From: Membranipora membranacea
Taxonomy: Eukaryota > Bryozoa > Gymnolaemata > Cheilostomatida > Membraniporidae
Direction of reading: 5' to 3'
Assembly: GCA_914767715.1 (NCBI GenBank)
Contig: OU612068.1
Span: 14,198,001 to 14,262,000, forward strand
DNA length: 64,000 bases
A program made the position numbers and the translations under genes. Below, piece by piece: positions 24,301 through 35,800 of this stretch. Position 1 is the stretch's first letter, and each line of letters starts with the position of its first letter. Below the pieces are notes generated by a model. The model was given only the letters and a program-made list of their open reading frames with translations, searched no databases and was not told the origin of the DNA.

Positions 24301-24737
24301 AATGTAGGGTTATGTCCTCCTGTATTAGTGTGTCAGTCAGGTGTGCACAACTTCACTTTGGGTTAGAAAGACCTAAAAAAATATACACCAGGTATATTAT
24401 GACATATGAATACCACATAACTAATAGTATTTCATTTTTATAAAATGAATAGATATGACATAGGAAATGACATGGTGTTAATATGTTAATGGCATGACTA
24501 CTGCTTTTTTATGATAGATTTATGTGGTTGGCCCTATCCTTCAATTTATAAAATTGTGTCCTTTATCCAGGGTTGCCAGCGTGTCAAAGAGGGAATCCCT
24601 TCTGCTTGAATTGTCAAACATATTGTGTGATTTCTACCAAAACCAATGATTTTGCTTGTGGTCTTTATTCTAGGATCATTGACCAAACATGACTATGTTA
24701 TTCATATAAAAGTTGTTTATTCCAGGCACTTCACTGA
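21324..24737 (+). CDS. RBM48: RNA-binding protein 48, five coding exons, about 456 aa
   Basis: RBM48 binds RNA with one RRM and works with ARMC7 in splicing of minor (U12-type) introns. The exons are 21324-21404, 21988-22178, 22540-22685, 23218-24158 and probably 24726-24737. The phases (0, 2, 1, 0) all match. The N-terminal family signature CEDRAKYRQGRKLTAVKVYS is clear, followed by the RRM (YLLILGVPKLDI to GGILHVCFAPEYETVDETRW, about residues 27-125). The long fourth exon is low-complexity and ends with LSIREKIKQ, matching the conserved C-terminal helix of the family. Splicing to 24726 adds ALH and a stop. If that intron is retained, the frame runs instead to 24218. The first exon begins after CTTTTTCAG, so a 5' untranslated exon is expected. 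The third intron contains a SINE. Confidence 0.93.
22790..23013 (-). mobile_element. tRNA-derived SINE in RBM48 intron 3
   Basis: Read on the minus strand from about 23013, the head looks like a tRNA: GGAGATGGCTCAGTTGGTTA holds an A box, and GTGGGTTCAAATCCCAC holds a B box and T-loop about 45 nt later. The body continues to about 22790 and is GC-richer than the intron. A full acceptor stem is not formed and the unit is longer than a tRNA, so it is a pol III-derived SINE and not a functional tRNA gene. Confidence 0.8.
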
Positions 24738-24739
24738 AA

Positions 24740-25160
24740 ATTGAAAAGGGCCGAAATGACAGATAGATATCCTTTTGCAAAGGTATGTTGAACTCAGTTT
24801 TTTTCCTTGTACCGAGTCGTCCACTAACATCCATGATTTCCTATGAACTTTGCTATCCTTACTAGCCATACAGTATGGGCTTCACCTACAAGCTGGATAT
24901 GACATTTGGGAACATACTTGTACTCGCTTAAAAATATTGGAAGCATGATGAAAAATAACAACAGTAACCGCCCATGCAGATTGTCTCTGCTTATTTCTCT
25001 GACAATCTGAAAATTTAATCTGATTATTTAATAATCCACCAATAATGATAAATTATTCTTACTCTGAATTGTGAATTTGTCTTCTCTTATTTACAGAGCT
25101 TTGTGTAAGCCACACCCCTTTTTATTGATTGACTGGCTTTATGGAGTAGAAATAATAGCA
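24740..25160. other. RBM48-MtCK intergenic spacer
   Basis: AT-rich sequence with no coding signal; it probably includes the RBM48 3' untranslated region. I see no canonical AATAAA close behind the proposed RBM48 stop. Confidence 0.4.
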
Positions 25161-25164
25161 AGCC

Positions 25165-25314
25165 GGTATATGACGTAGGAAAGCTTGCAGCAGCAGCCAG
25201 CTTTGCTTGATCTTGACTACTGCACTAAGAGCACAGACTGCAGCAGAGATTGACACTAAGTGTATATTCTGCTACTGCTTAGACAACACAGCTAACCTGA
25301 TACGCTGACATAAG
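25165..25314 (+). promoter_or_regulatory. Candidate promoter and 5' untranslated exon of mitochondrial creatine kinase
   Basis: The creatine kinase start codon follows TTTTTTGTTGGTTATAG|AAG, an acceptor, so a spliced leader exon must lie upstream. The best donor is CATAAG|GTGAGT at 25314, ending a GC-richer stretch. A CRE-like TGACGTA lies near 25169. This would give a 5' intron of about 1.96 kb. This is inference from splice signals only. Confidence 0.4.
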
Positions 25315-25319
25315 GTGAG

Positions 25320-27270
25320 TGGGTTGATCGCTGCCGCACAGTTTTAAACTTCCTGCTCCTCATTTCAATACGTAATATAGGGTGTAGAAAGAATATTTGA
25401 CTAAGATTGCGCTAACACACTTTTTATTTAGGGGTAGTTATGCTTAGCTTGTGACTATTTTGAGGACAAGGGAAGCAGTTCAACTGATGGATGAAGTTTC
25501 CAAAGCACTGGTTTGTCAATCGAGCGATGCAAATAATATTAGTAATAGTGCCGCTTTTATAAAATGTAGAAGATCAGAAATTGTCTTTCCTAGTCACTCA
25601 GTACATTATTGGCGATAGCACTGCGTATAGCTCTGCGCCCGTAGTGCCATAACAGCATTGTTGAGAAATTTCTCTAAAGTCTTTTAAGCTGAGCTGTTGC
25701 CTAGTTTGGTAAGTTGTTAATGATATCATGGCGTTGTCAAATATTAAAAACGCTGCTGGCAGCATTGGCTATTTTTGTGAGTAATTATTGATTTGCCTCT
25801 AAACAAATTTTGATAGATGGCAGGAGTTTGATGAATTAGAATAGGATTGGAAAGTCGCCATATTATGTTATATATTATTATAATTGTGGCTGTGTCAGAG
25901 TTTTTGATTAATATGCTTTTTATTTTGGTGCCTAGTTCCATTATATCAATTATTTAGGCACAACATCCTCGTAGTTGCGAAAGAGTTTGCCATAAAGCTA
26001 GTCAAGTTCAGTTAACATCACCAGCAAGACCACAAAACCAGGATAATTGCATCCCTTACGTGATTTATACTAGTCAATACATCATCTCCGATGTCCTTGA
26101 ATTTTGTAATTACCGTTTTATTTTGGAAGGTTTGTTTGAAAATTGATTCCAAATCCAAACATTAATCAAACTATTCAGATTAAAAAGGAAAACTCAGAAT
26201 CCTTAATTATGCTGTGTTTATGATTTTACCCATGACACAATTGGGTATAAATATATTTGAAGTACTTGGCGTGAACAGTATCATTGCAAAGGGACACCAA
26301 ACATAGCATGGGGCAGTCTTGTCAAAGGTAGTTGGCCAAAGCAAGCCAGGTTGTTCACCTAACTGAAATTTAAGCTTGCAAAAAACCCAACAACTGTAAA
26401 ATTAGTCTGCCGTCTAAGTTATTGCTCAGCATCATACAGTTTATTGCTAATTTATAAAGTTAACTGCAAACAAAGGTGAATAGAAAAAGCAACACAATTT
26501 ATTGAATTAAGTCAATAGATTTGTGTATAGTTTGAACGCAGATATAGTTCAAGTTCATCGTAATTCTCTGCTACTACATTATCTAAGTAAAACAGTAATC
26601 GAAAAAAGCTGAATAGCCCCACAATAGCTTATATGAAGCATTGATACAAGCATTACAAGCAGCAATGCTGCCGATTGTTTGGTTTTAAGCGGTGATTGCC
26701 GCTATTCATTCTCTACCAATCAGGCTATTATCATTGTTACTAGGTTATATTATACTAAATAAACCTTTCATGTGTTCAACTTGCTTCTACGCAAACGCCG
26801 GTCCCGGCAAATCAAACAAGCAACTCCAATAATACTTTGCAAAACAAAAAAGTAAACTTTTTCGCTCGCTTCCGTCATTTTAGTCCCTTGCCTATAACCT
26901 CTATAATAGCTCTCCTGAGTATTACTGCATGAAAGTTATTAGTATCGGTTCTCAATATTAGCCTTGTAAACAAACATCACTGCTGTAATTTAGACCCTTA
27001 TCATGCATTTTTTTAGTAGAATTGATTAAGACTCAGAGATAGTTAATGTATATCAAATATGACAATCAGCCCAGAGAGATCGTATCTGTCTTGGCATTAC
27101 TTGTTATGCCGGTATCCTGCACTTCACAATTTAAGTCGTCCTGAACCCCCATATAGACTTGGGGATATGTCTTCCACTGCAAAACCGAACATTTTCCAAA
27201 TAGCAATTGGATTAAAAGCCTCATTGATTTGCGCTTACAATGATCAATGCTTGAACTTTTTTGTTGGTTA
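25320..27270. other. Probable 5' intron of mitochondrial creatine kinase
   Basis: AT-rich sequence with no recognised exon. Open frames overlapping 27059-27353 cross the true first exon in other frames. Confidence 0.4.
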
Positions 27271-27276
27271 TAGAAG

Positions 27277-30200
27277 ATGGCGACATTTGCAAAGATTGCT
27301 GGAGCCGTGGGGGCCGTAGGCGGTGGACTGGCGTATGCTATGTCTGGGGACAAGGCACATGCCAGGAGTCAATTCGCCCAATATGGAGGCCAATTTCTCT
27401 TCCCTGCAAGTTCCAATTTCCCAGATTTGAGCAAACACAACAACTGGATGGCTAAGGTTCTCACTCCAGAGGTAAATCACTACTCTCATTCCATTCCTTT
27501 TTTTGTTATAATTATTACTAATTGTAATTTCTTTTTTTTGTATGCTGTAGTGATATTTTGTTATTTATCTCTTGTGATGTTACCCTTGTTGATAGGGTCG
27601 CACTGGAGCATATTAAAGGTCACTCCTACTGGTATTGACTGTTTTACCACAATCCAGGGGTACGATTTGAAGTCTGATGACCTTTGAAAGTGTAATGTTC
27701 CCCTCCATTAGGCTGACCACGCTCCTTTTGATTTCATCTTTTGAACTTTATCCCCCCCCCCCCCCCCCATAACATGCTGACAGTACTCTGCAGTTGATGA
27801 CTTTTAGTCATTAGCATAAAAACGTATTCTGAATTTCATGATCTTAAAAAGATTCTACGATGGATATTTTTGACAACATCAGGCAAATGACTAAATAAAA
27901 CATGTACTCTTCTGAAGGAGAGAAGTCCCATAAAGAATTCAGGCGGGGGGCAAAAGTCTAGGGGGCTCAGGCTAGATTTTGTCAAGTGATAGCTGTAGTC
28001 GTTGGTGGCTTAAAAGTTCTATTTTGTTTACAGATGTACAGCAAACTTAGGAATAAGACGACACCTCAGGGATGGACACTGGATGGTTGTATCCAGACAG
28101 GAGTAGATAACCCCGGTCACCCATTTATCATGACTGTGGGCTGTGTAGCCGGAGATGAGGAGTCTTATGAGGTATGTGGTTCTCCGTACTTAAGAGAGTG
28201 ATAGTATTCTACTATTTAGATTGTATATATGACAAAATTATTCTCTATGTTGGACCAAGGAGTTAGAGTTAGGAGTCGGTTTCTCTCACTGCTTGGTTGA
28301 ACAAAAAAATACTTCTATGTATGGTGAAGCAGCCAAGTGCGGTCACAGCCATATTAGAGGCTCTTGAGTTGAATAACTGATTTGGGTATGGTGTGCATTT
28401 CAACTTAACTGCAGTTGTAACAGTTAACAGTTATCAGTAACCGGCTGTCCCTCATTCATGCATTCTGTGGATGATCGATTTCCTCAAAAAGCTCGACCAA
28501 ACCTGGAGTTGTCTGACCTAAAACTTTAATGAATTATATTATTTTAACCACGTCATCTCACTTCCAGGTGTTTGCCGACTTCTTTGACAAGATCATCGAT
28601 GAGAGACATAACGGATACAAACCCTGGGACAAGCACCCCACTGACCTCGATCACTCCAAGATCAGAGGAGGATGCTTCGATGAGAAGTAAGTATTATGCG
28701 CTCTGATTTAGTATCAAACACTGCTCTCACACATTAGTCTCATCCTGGCTCTCAAGCTGAGGTAACTCCGAATTGAGTGTTATTTCGAGATAAATGAGTA
28801 AAATACCTCCTAACATGTACATTCAATTGAATGAATACAATAATTTCAAAGAGCAAAGCAAAATCCCCCTGAAGCTGAGCTATGGCAGAATGATCACCAC
28901 ATAGCTGACATGCTAAAAACATATACCTAGATTCATATAATTAGGGGTAAATCATATGAAAAAATTTGTCCGATGTAGGCACTTTATGTCAACTATGATA
29001 TCTACTTGTTCAGATACGTGCTGTCATCTCGTGTGAGGACCGGACGTTCTATCCGAGGACTGTCTCTGCCTCCCGCGTGTAGCAGAGCTGAGAGGCGTGA
29101 GGTGGAGAGAGTCGTCACCGACGCGCTCAGTAACCTTCAGGGCGAGTTTAAGGGCAGATACTATCCACTCAGCAACATGACTGATGAGGAACAGAACAAA
29201 CTCATCGAGGTAACATTTAGAGCTTATCACTATTTCATCACCTTTGTTTACTCATATTTATTACATGATCGCTTGTTGTTGGTGTCCTGGTCTTTTTGCA
29301 GGTCAAAATATTTGTTACTCGAGGGTTACGCTGCAATTTTTTCCGCACCATGAGCTTTGCTTCCGAATCCCAACTTTAATAAGACACTCATTCCGTTTGC
29401 CAATTGTTTAATGTTGTAATAATAAATATGCAACATTTTATTTCTAGGACCATTTCCTGTTTGATAAGCCTATCTCTCCTCTCCTTTTGGCCTCTGGTAT
29501 GGCTCGTGATTGGCCAGATGGCCGTGGAATCTGGCACAACGATGCCAAAACATTCCTTGTGTGGATCAACGAGGAGGATCACACCAGATTGATCTCTATG
29601 CAGAAGGGAGGAAACATCGCTCAAGTGTTCCAGAGATTCTGCCAGGGATTGAATCTGGTGAGCTGAATTTTTAATTGATTTGAAATTAGTGTAACATTGT
29701 GTTTTTGTGGCTCAGCTGGTTACTCTTCAGCATGTAGTGTTGAATGTCAAAGATCTGAGTTGAGCTGTCGTCCACTGGCATCTAGGCATTGTTGCAGCCC
29801 TAGGTGTGCTTCCACCTGCCTGCAACTTAGTATGGTAATTGCAGCTCTAGAGCACACTTATTTCGTCATCCATTCACAGTGTAGTATAGAGTTGTGTGTA
29901 CTCGGAGTTTATTAGTACACAACTCTGATCATGAATAATAAGATGCGCACTGCGAGCCTGGTGACGGGCATCATTGGTTGTAATTGTCATCGTTGAGACA
30001 ATTCGATACATATGATACATGGCAGTATTTGAGTTTTTCAACAGTCTTGCTATGAAAATGTTCAGGTCTTTGTTGCAAGGCAATAGAATAGAACAGTCTG
30101 ATTGTTCAATCAATCAATTTTATTATCTTTATTAGGTGGAGCAGGAGATCAGGAAGAAGGGATGGGAGTACATGTGGAACGAGCATCTAGGATATGTACT

Positions 30201-31256
30201 AACCTGCCCATCTAACCTTGGAACTGGTATGAGAGCTGGTGTCCACATCAAAATCCCCAACCTCTGCAAGGTAAATCATACAAGACGACTGTCTGGTGGA
30301 TAAACACTCATGATCTTCCGTCACGACGATGTGTCATGTAGAGGCTCAAGGCTCAATCAGCTGCAACTGGAATTTTGTAGCATTCAATTATCAATCACAA
30401 AAGAATGTTTGATAATGCTGTGCTCCAAATTCTCATTTGCAGCTCTTTGAGACTTTAGACTAGCTGAATTGGGTGTGTGAAAACTACTCTTGGCGTTTGA
30501 AGTAAATTGTAAATATCTGTACCTTTCAATCAGTGAATTTGGTGTCTTGCGCTTTATTCTAATCATTTGATAAATTTGGTTGCTCAGTTTATGCAATTCC
30601 ACATTTTTACTTCGAATGCATTTTATGATTTATATCATTATCTGTAGGACCCCCGATTTGAAGCATTCCTGAACGCCATGAAGCTGCAGAAGAGAGGTAC
30701 TGGTGGTGTTGATACCGCTGCCACTGGTGGTACTTATGATATCTCCAACGCTGACCGTCTGGGAAAATCTGAGGTAAGCAATTACTGTGTCTATGATACC
30801 AGATCACTATCATACAATAATCCGACTGATGGTTGTTTTAATTCATTTCCAAACTTTTTTCAATTCTAATGTGTTTAAATTACATATGCTTAATCATTGA
30901 TATCAATATATATAAACGGATTTAAAAGAAGCAAATGCTGGGAAGAACTATTAAGGGATGCCAAGACTTAAAATGAAGAAAATATCCTGCCCATAAGAAA
31001 TTGCTGAATATGAAAATTAATAACGCTCCAAAGAAGAGGGAGTTGGAGTTGTCCAATAAATGTCAAAGTGGAGACAACTGCTAATATTATATTTCTTTTA
31101 ATGCGTTTATAGGTTGAGCTGATGCAGGTGCTTATTGATGGAATTGACCGAATGGTTCAGATGGAGAAGGAGCTTGAGAAGGGAAAGAGCATTGACAGGC
31201 TACTCCCACCAAGCGTCGTCGCTGAGGCCAAGAAGAGCAGCAAACGAGGATGGTAG
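27277..31256 (+). CDS. Mitochondrial creatine kinase, eight coding exons, 420 aa
   Basis: It reversibly moves phosphate between ATP and creatine in the mitochondrial intermembrane space. The exons are 27277-27471, 28034-28171, 28568-28686, 29014-29209, 29448-29657, 30136-30270, 30648-30773 and 31113-31256; the phases fit and total 420 residues, the usual length. Family markers include the N-terminal YPDL-like [25 protein letters not shown], the specificity region [34 protein letters not shown], and [17 protein letters not shown] with the reactive Cys at about 310. [10 protein letters not shown] and [15 protein letters not shown] are also present. The C-terminus KKSSKRGW is basic, as in cardiolipin-binding mitochondrial isoforms. 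The presequence is short and poor in Arg. Both the N-terminus and the '[16 protein letters not shown]' pattern favour the mitochondrial over the cytosolic isoform. Confidence 0.97.
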
Positions 31257-31660
31257 ACAGAAAAATGAAATTTTGAAAACTTGATATCAACGTATCGCAT
31301 GTCAACCCGATGTTAAAACTGTTACGAGTTAAGATTGATCTTCATTGTGAACAGAATGTGCCTGAGTCAAAGCCATTATGCCATCAATGACTTTTTTGTT
31401 GTTCATTTGAAGTTTATTTTAAAACGGTTGAAACTGAATTATTTTTTGACTCTCTAGAATGTAGATCTCTTTTAAAGCCTGTTTGCGCTATTCCATCCCC
31501 ATAAGTCCTTTACTCTTCAAGCTGTTTTGTAGCTTGTATGTTATGCCGGTTTGCCATTGAGGTTAGCTGTTGTTTTGTGGTGTGAAATCTATGCAATGTA
31601 ATGTGCATGTAACATATTATGGCCACTTTTTGTTTGTGCAACTTTTTTGTTTTAAGTTTA

Positions 31661-31666
31661 AATAAA
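31661..31666 (+). terminator. Poly(A) signal of mitochondrial creatine kinase
   Basis: AATAAA about 405 nt beyond the stop codon. It is the first canonical hexamer after the coding region, giving a 3' untranslated region of about 0.4 kb. Confidence 0.6.
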
Positions 31667-31679
31667 TGAGAATCAAGAG

Positions 31680-32890
31680 TTAGCAAAATCAGTAATAATA
31701 TGTTGACTTGGCAGTCAAAACCATGGCAGTATTCTGAATCATGATTGTGCAATTCCATGGTTGTTTGCAATGGAAAAAGCCTTATTATACATCAATGAGA
31801 ATTAAGTAAGGTGGAAGCAATGATATTCATAATCTTTGGTAGAACAGCATTTAAAATGTATTGAAAGTTCAACGGATACTGAGTGACATGACATGGACCG
31901 GATAAAAAAATGCAATGTAGATCAGGTCTTTGATGCTGCAAGGACCATTCAAATACCGGGTTACTGTTCGCGAAAATATTTCACATTATGTTTGCTCAAG
32001 AATATGAAAAGGACTCTACTTCGCACAAAAAAATCTGTACATTAATTGACTGCAACATGCATCACTTGCATCATAATGTGACATGGATACTAAAGCTTTG
32101 CACTTGGGCACAAAATTAACCATAAAAAATGTTTAAAATATGAAAAAAGAAACCATTAATTCCTTCCATAACTCCTACAAATAGACCCATGAAACTGGGT
32201 ATTCTATATCCGCAGTAGTCTAGTGGGTAACGACGAATGATAGAAGCAAGCAATAGTATAGCACTGCCAAATAATCAAAATTTTTACGATCAGTTGACGA
32301 TTTAATGATGGAACATTTTTAGGTTTTGGTTGAGATCTAGTCTAAGTGATCGGACTAGTATGTTGAGATCCTAATACTACATTGGAGGTAGCTGGAAAAA
32401 AATTGAAATATCAAAAAAATATTCTTCTCAAATTATAACATCCGAGTCCTTTGCAGTAGAAGAACACACCCGTACTCCCTAGATCAAGTGTAATCCAATT
32501 AATTGCCTGCATTCCAGTTGCTGCCTTCCACATTACGCCGCAGGCCTTACCAGTAGAGGGGAGCAACTCCGAATGCAGGCAAATGGACCAAACTTGGTCT
32601 AGTAATCCCCGAGCCTCAACTTATATCGCCAATACCAGATAAGATAACTATCAATGCGCTATTTCATTTTGTCGGTCAAAGATAACAAATACGGGAAAAT
32701 CATCCCTTGTTGCAAAAGACATATGGGTAAGATATCGGTTACGTTGTCCCATACTGATATCATATACTAATGTTCAGCTTGTCAAAATATGAGGTCATTC
32801 AGAGGTTTTGCACCATAGTTCAGTACAAGGGCACACATGAGCCTGTCCTAGAACGAAGTCACCATAGTAGAGTACAGTCAGGGAAACTGA
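31680..32890. other. Convergent intergenic spacer between creatine kinase and OSGIN
   Basis: No coding exon is seen. It holds one foldback element (32479-32602) and the OSGIN 3' untranslated region on the minus strand. Confidence 0.5.
32479..32602. mobile_element. MITE-like element, family F2
   Basis: The ends CTAGATCAAGT and ACTTGGTCTAG are inverted, and inside them TGCCTGCATTCCAGTTGCT faces AGCAACTCCGAATGCAGGCA. A second copy with the same order of motifs is at 61900-62014. There is no coding capacity. Confidence 0.85.
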
Positions 32891-32893
32891 TTA

Positions 32894-35800
32894 TTACATT
32901 GTGATTAGAGCGTTTTTCATTTGTATATGCTGAGTGATGGCCACTGCGCCACCTGTTATAAACCTAACAAAATTATCACCGACTAGAGGTCCTATACCGT
33001 ATAAACCCGGCTCCGAGCAAGACTCGTTTGTAAATGGATCAACATCCAACGGATTGTGTTTCAGGTCGATTTTCTTCCCATCAACCACGCCCAAGTTAGT
33101 CCCCTGCAGCGGCATGAAGGAAAGGTCAGGACTTGTTCCCACTTGCAGCAAAACGATAGATGCCTCGAGGATTTCTTGATCGCCCGATTCGTTTTCTAAC
33201 ATAACACGCTGATTTTCCAGGAACTCTGTTATCTTGAAATGAGGATAAGGCCTATACCAGTCTGTTTCGAGGTCGCCGCACATAAGCTCATACATCTGTA
33301 CGTACTCAGGGTAGATTGCTTTAGGCAGCTTTTTCATCATCTGCACCGGATTCCCACACGGCGTCTCTCTGAATACATGCATTACGTTTAGACCTTTCTT
33401 GTGAGCTGTTTGGATCGCATCAGCGGCACTGAGCCCTGCCCCCACCACAAGTACAGTATCACTACCTTCCTCGATATCATCCAACTCCTTGGCTACATTC
33501 TTCACACAATGTTTGACAAATTCCAAGTTGGTGCCAGGAGCGGGGACCGTATTGGGTAGATCGCTGGTTCCAACAGCCAACACAATGTTTTTGGCGCGGA
33601 TTCGGAAGACTTGGCCGGAGGTCTTAGAGTCTTCGTTCAGATCTAGGCAGGTGGCCTCCCACATATCCTCATGCTTGTGGTCACCATCTCTGCTACAGTT
33701 ACATATCGCTTCACCGGACTCTTCGTCCACGTGCTGCAAGAACACACAAATGTAAAATTACAGATGAAACTAAATGCAACAGTTTTCTATGTGACTGAAT
33801 AACCAGGAGGGTCTAAGAGCAAGTTGTCACTATCGCATCGCTCAAAATTATCACTCACTTGGTATTTCAATTAGATAAAATCACTCCCGAATCACCCACT
33901 AAAATGTATACAGTTCCATCAAGAATTGAGCGATTAGAAAGCGAGAGCCTAGCAGGTAGATTATAATTTTGACTGTTTCTGATTGAGAGACCGCCCTGGT
34001 ATATATTTGTTTTCACATTGTAAAAAACAGGAATTTTCCTTTAACAGAAATAGTCCTATCCAGGAAAGTGTATCAAAAGTCTGCCATTTGTTATAAAGAT
34101 ATAAGTGCATGTAATGTCAAAAACAAGTAGCGCATGCTTTGTTTGTAGTATTCTCAGAAACGTCATGATGCAATGTGGCAAGAATACAGTATCTTCTTAG
34201 AATAGAGATACATTTGTTATCTTTGAATATACAGTTTTGCAGACATTCGCAAATAGTGGGGCCAATTTATAGAACGACTAGGCATGTTGTTGACATGTTA
34301 TTCACAAATTTCAACTTCTATATTTGGGAGGCCAGGCCTTCAACATTTAATCACTTTGGCTGATCTCCAAGATTTTATCGGCTGACATTTCAATGAGAAA
34401 CCAGCTTCGATGAATCAAACGAGTCAAAGTTTCATTGCAGCATTAAAAGATTTCAGGTTCAAGAAACTTGAATCTGCCTCCTTGTAAATAAACATACCAT
34501 TGGGTGGACAGCGAGCTTCTCTACAGACGTGACTAGGCAGCCATTGATAAAGTTTTGCTGCAGTCCCTTCTTTTGTACATAGTACTCATAGTATTCTGTA
34601 ACATGTGACACTCGTGCTCTCTCCTCAGCATTATAGTGATCAGGATCACCTGACATCATTCTATGTGCAAAAACAAAATAACAATGAAAAAGTATGTAAA
34701 ATTTATTACATAAACTCTTTGATTTCATCTTTTCATCATTTTTATGACTCGGGTTGCACGCGAAATTTAAATAAGTATTTTAGTAGGAAGGATTTATTTC
34801 ATGGCTGATGACTTTCAGTGTAGATCTGATTCAACTGCTGTAATTATTGGGCCCTAACATAGGTGCTATCAAAAATCAATTTTTTTTGTAATAAATTTAA
34901 ATGATTTTTTTATTTCTAGATGAAATCCTTTTCGTTCCAATGTGTTTCACATCATTGCCTCAGCTGCTGGTGATTTCGCCAGTTGTCGTCAACACTTAAT
35001 CACTATGATTCCATGTTGCGATTTCGTAAGGATTTCGGGAGTAATCGCCCCATGGAAATGACATGAAAGTCACTTTCAGATTGTGACGAATGACTTTTTG
35101 GACGCGAATACCAATAACATGTTAATTCAACCCACTTCCTAATTGGCGGCAAGGCTGAATGGATAGCTGGATAGCCGCTTGCACACAATGCCTTCAGAGG
35201 GATTACCCGTGGGTGACTGGGGTTCAAGTCCCGGCTGCGGCAGTTATTTTTCATGTTTTTTCCATCATGAGAATGGTTGGAATCCACTAGATTCTAACCA
35301 TTCGAAATTGGAGTGAACCACAAATTCGAAGCATGGAACCATAGTGATTTAATGAGAAAATGGCCTGTCATGTTTGCATTACCATCATTATTTTCATTTA
35401 CGAGACAAGCTTCTTCAATATGCAAACGCTATTATCGTTCCAAATATATATTTGGAACGCTATTATCGTTCCAAATATATATTTGGAACGCTACTATCGT
35501 TCCAAATATATATTTGGAACGCTATTATCGTTCCAAATATATATTTGGAACGAGAATAACGTTTGCATATTGAAAAAGATTGTTGTCGGTCAGCGCAATG
35601 TGAAGATATCGAGATTTTGACGCTTAGTTAGGAGCAATCCAGGTAGTCATAAGCGGAAATGAAATCAATGAAGTTATAATATAACTTCATTGATTTCATG
35701 ACCGACAAGAATCAACAGCAACCAAACTCCATTCATTTGAAATCTCCCAATTGCGACTATATATAAAATCTAACGAGGGAATGCAAATTGCGCAGAGAGT

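Noticed and set aside
27059-27489. Open frames overlapping creatine kinase exon 1 in other frames
   Set aside because: They are shadows of the true exon, which continues in phase through seven more exons.
35147-35250. Functional tRNA gene
   Set aside because: A- and B-box-like motifs are present but the ends do not form an acceptor stem, so it is treated as a SINE fragment.
35437-35551. CRISPR-like array
   Set aside because: The units are regular but spacers are short, nearly identical and part of the repeat, and the DNA is animal nuclear.
35313-35620. Three overlapping open frames with repeated peptides
   Set aside because: They are translations of the 31-bp palindromic array.
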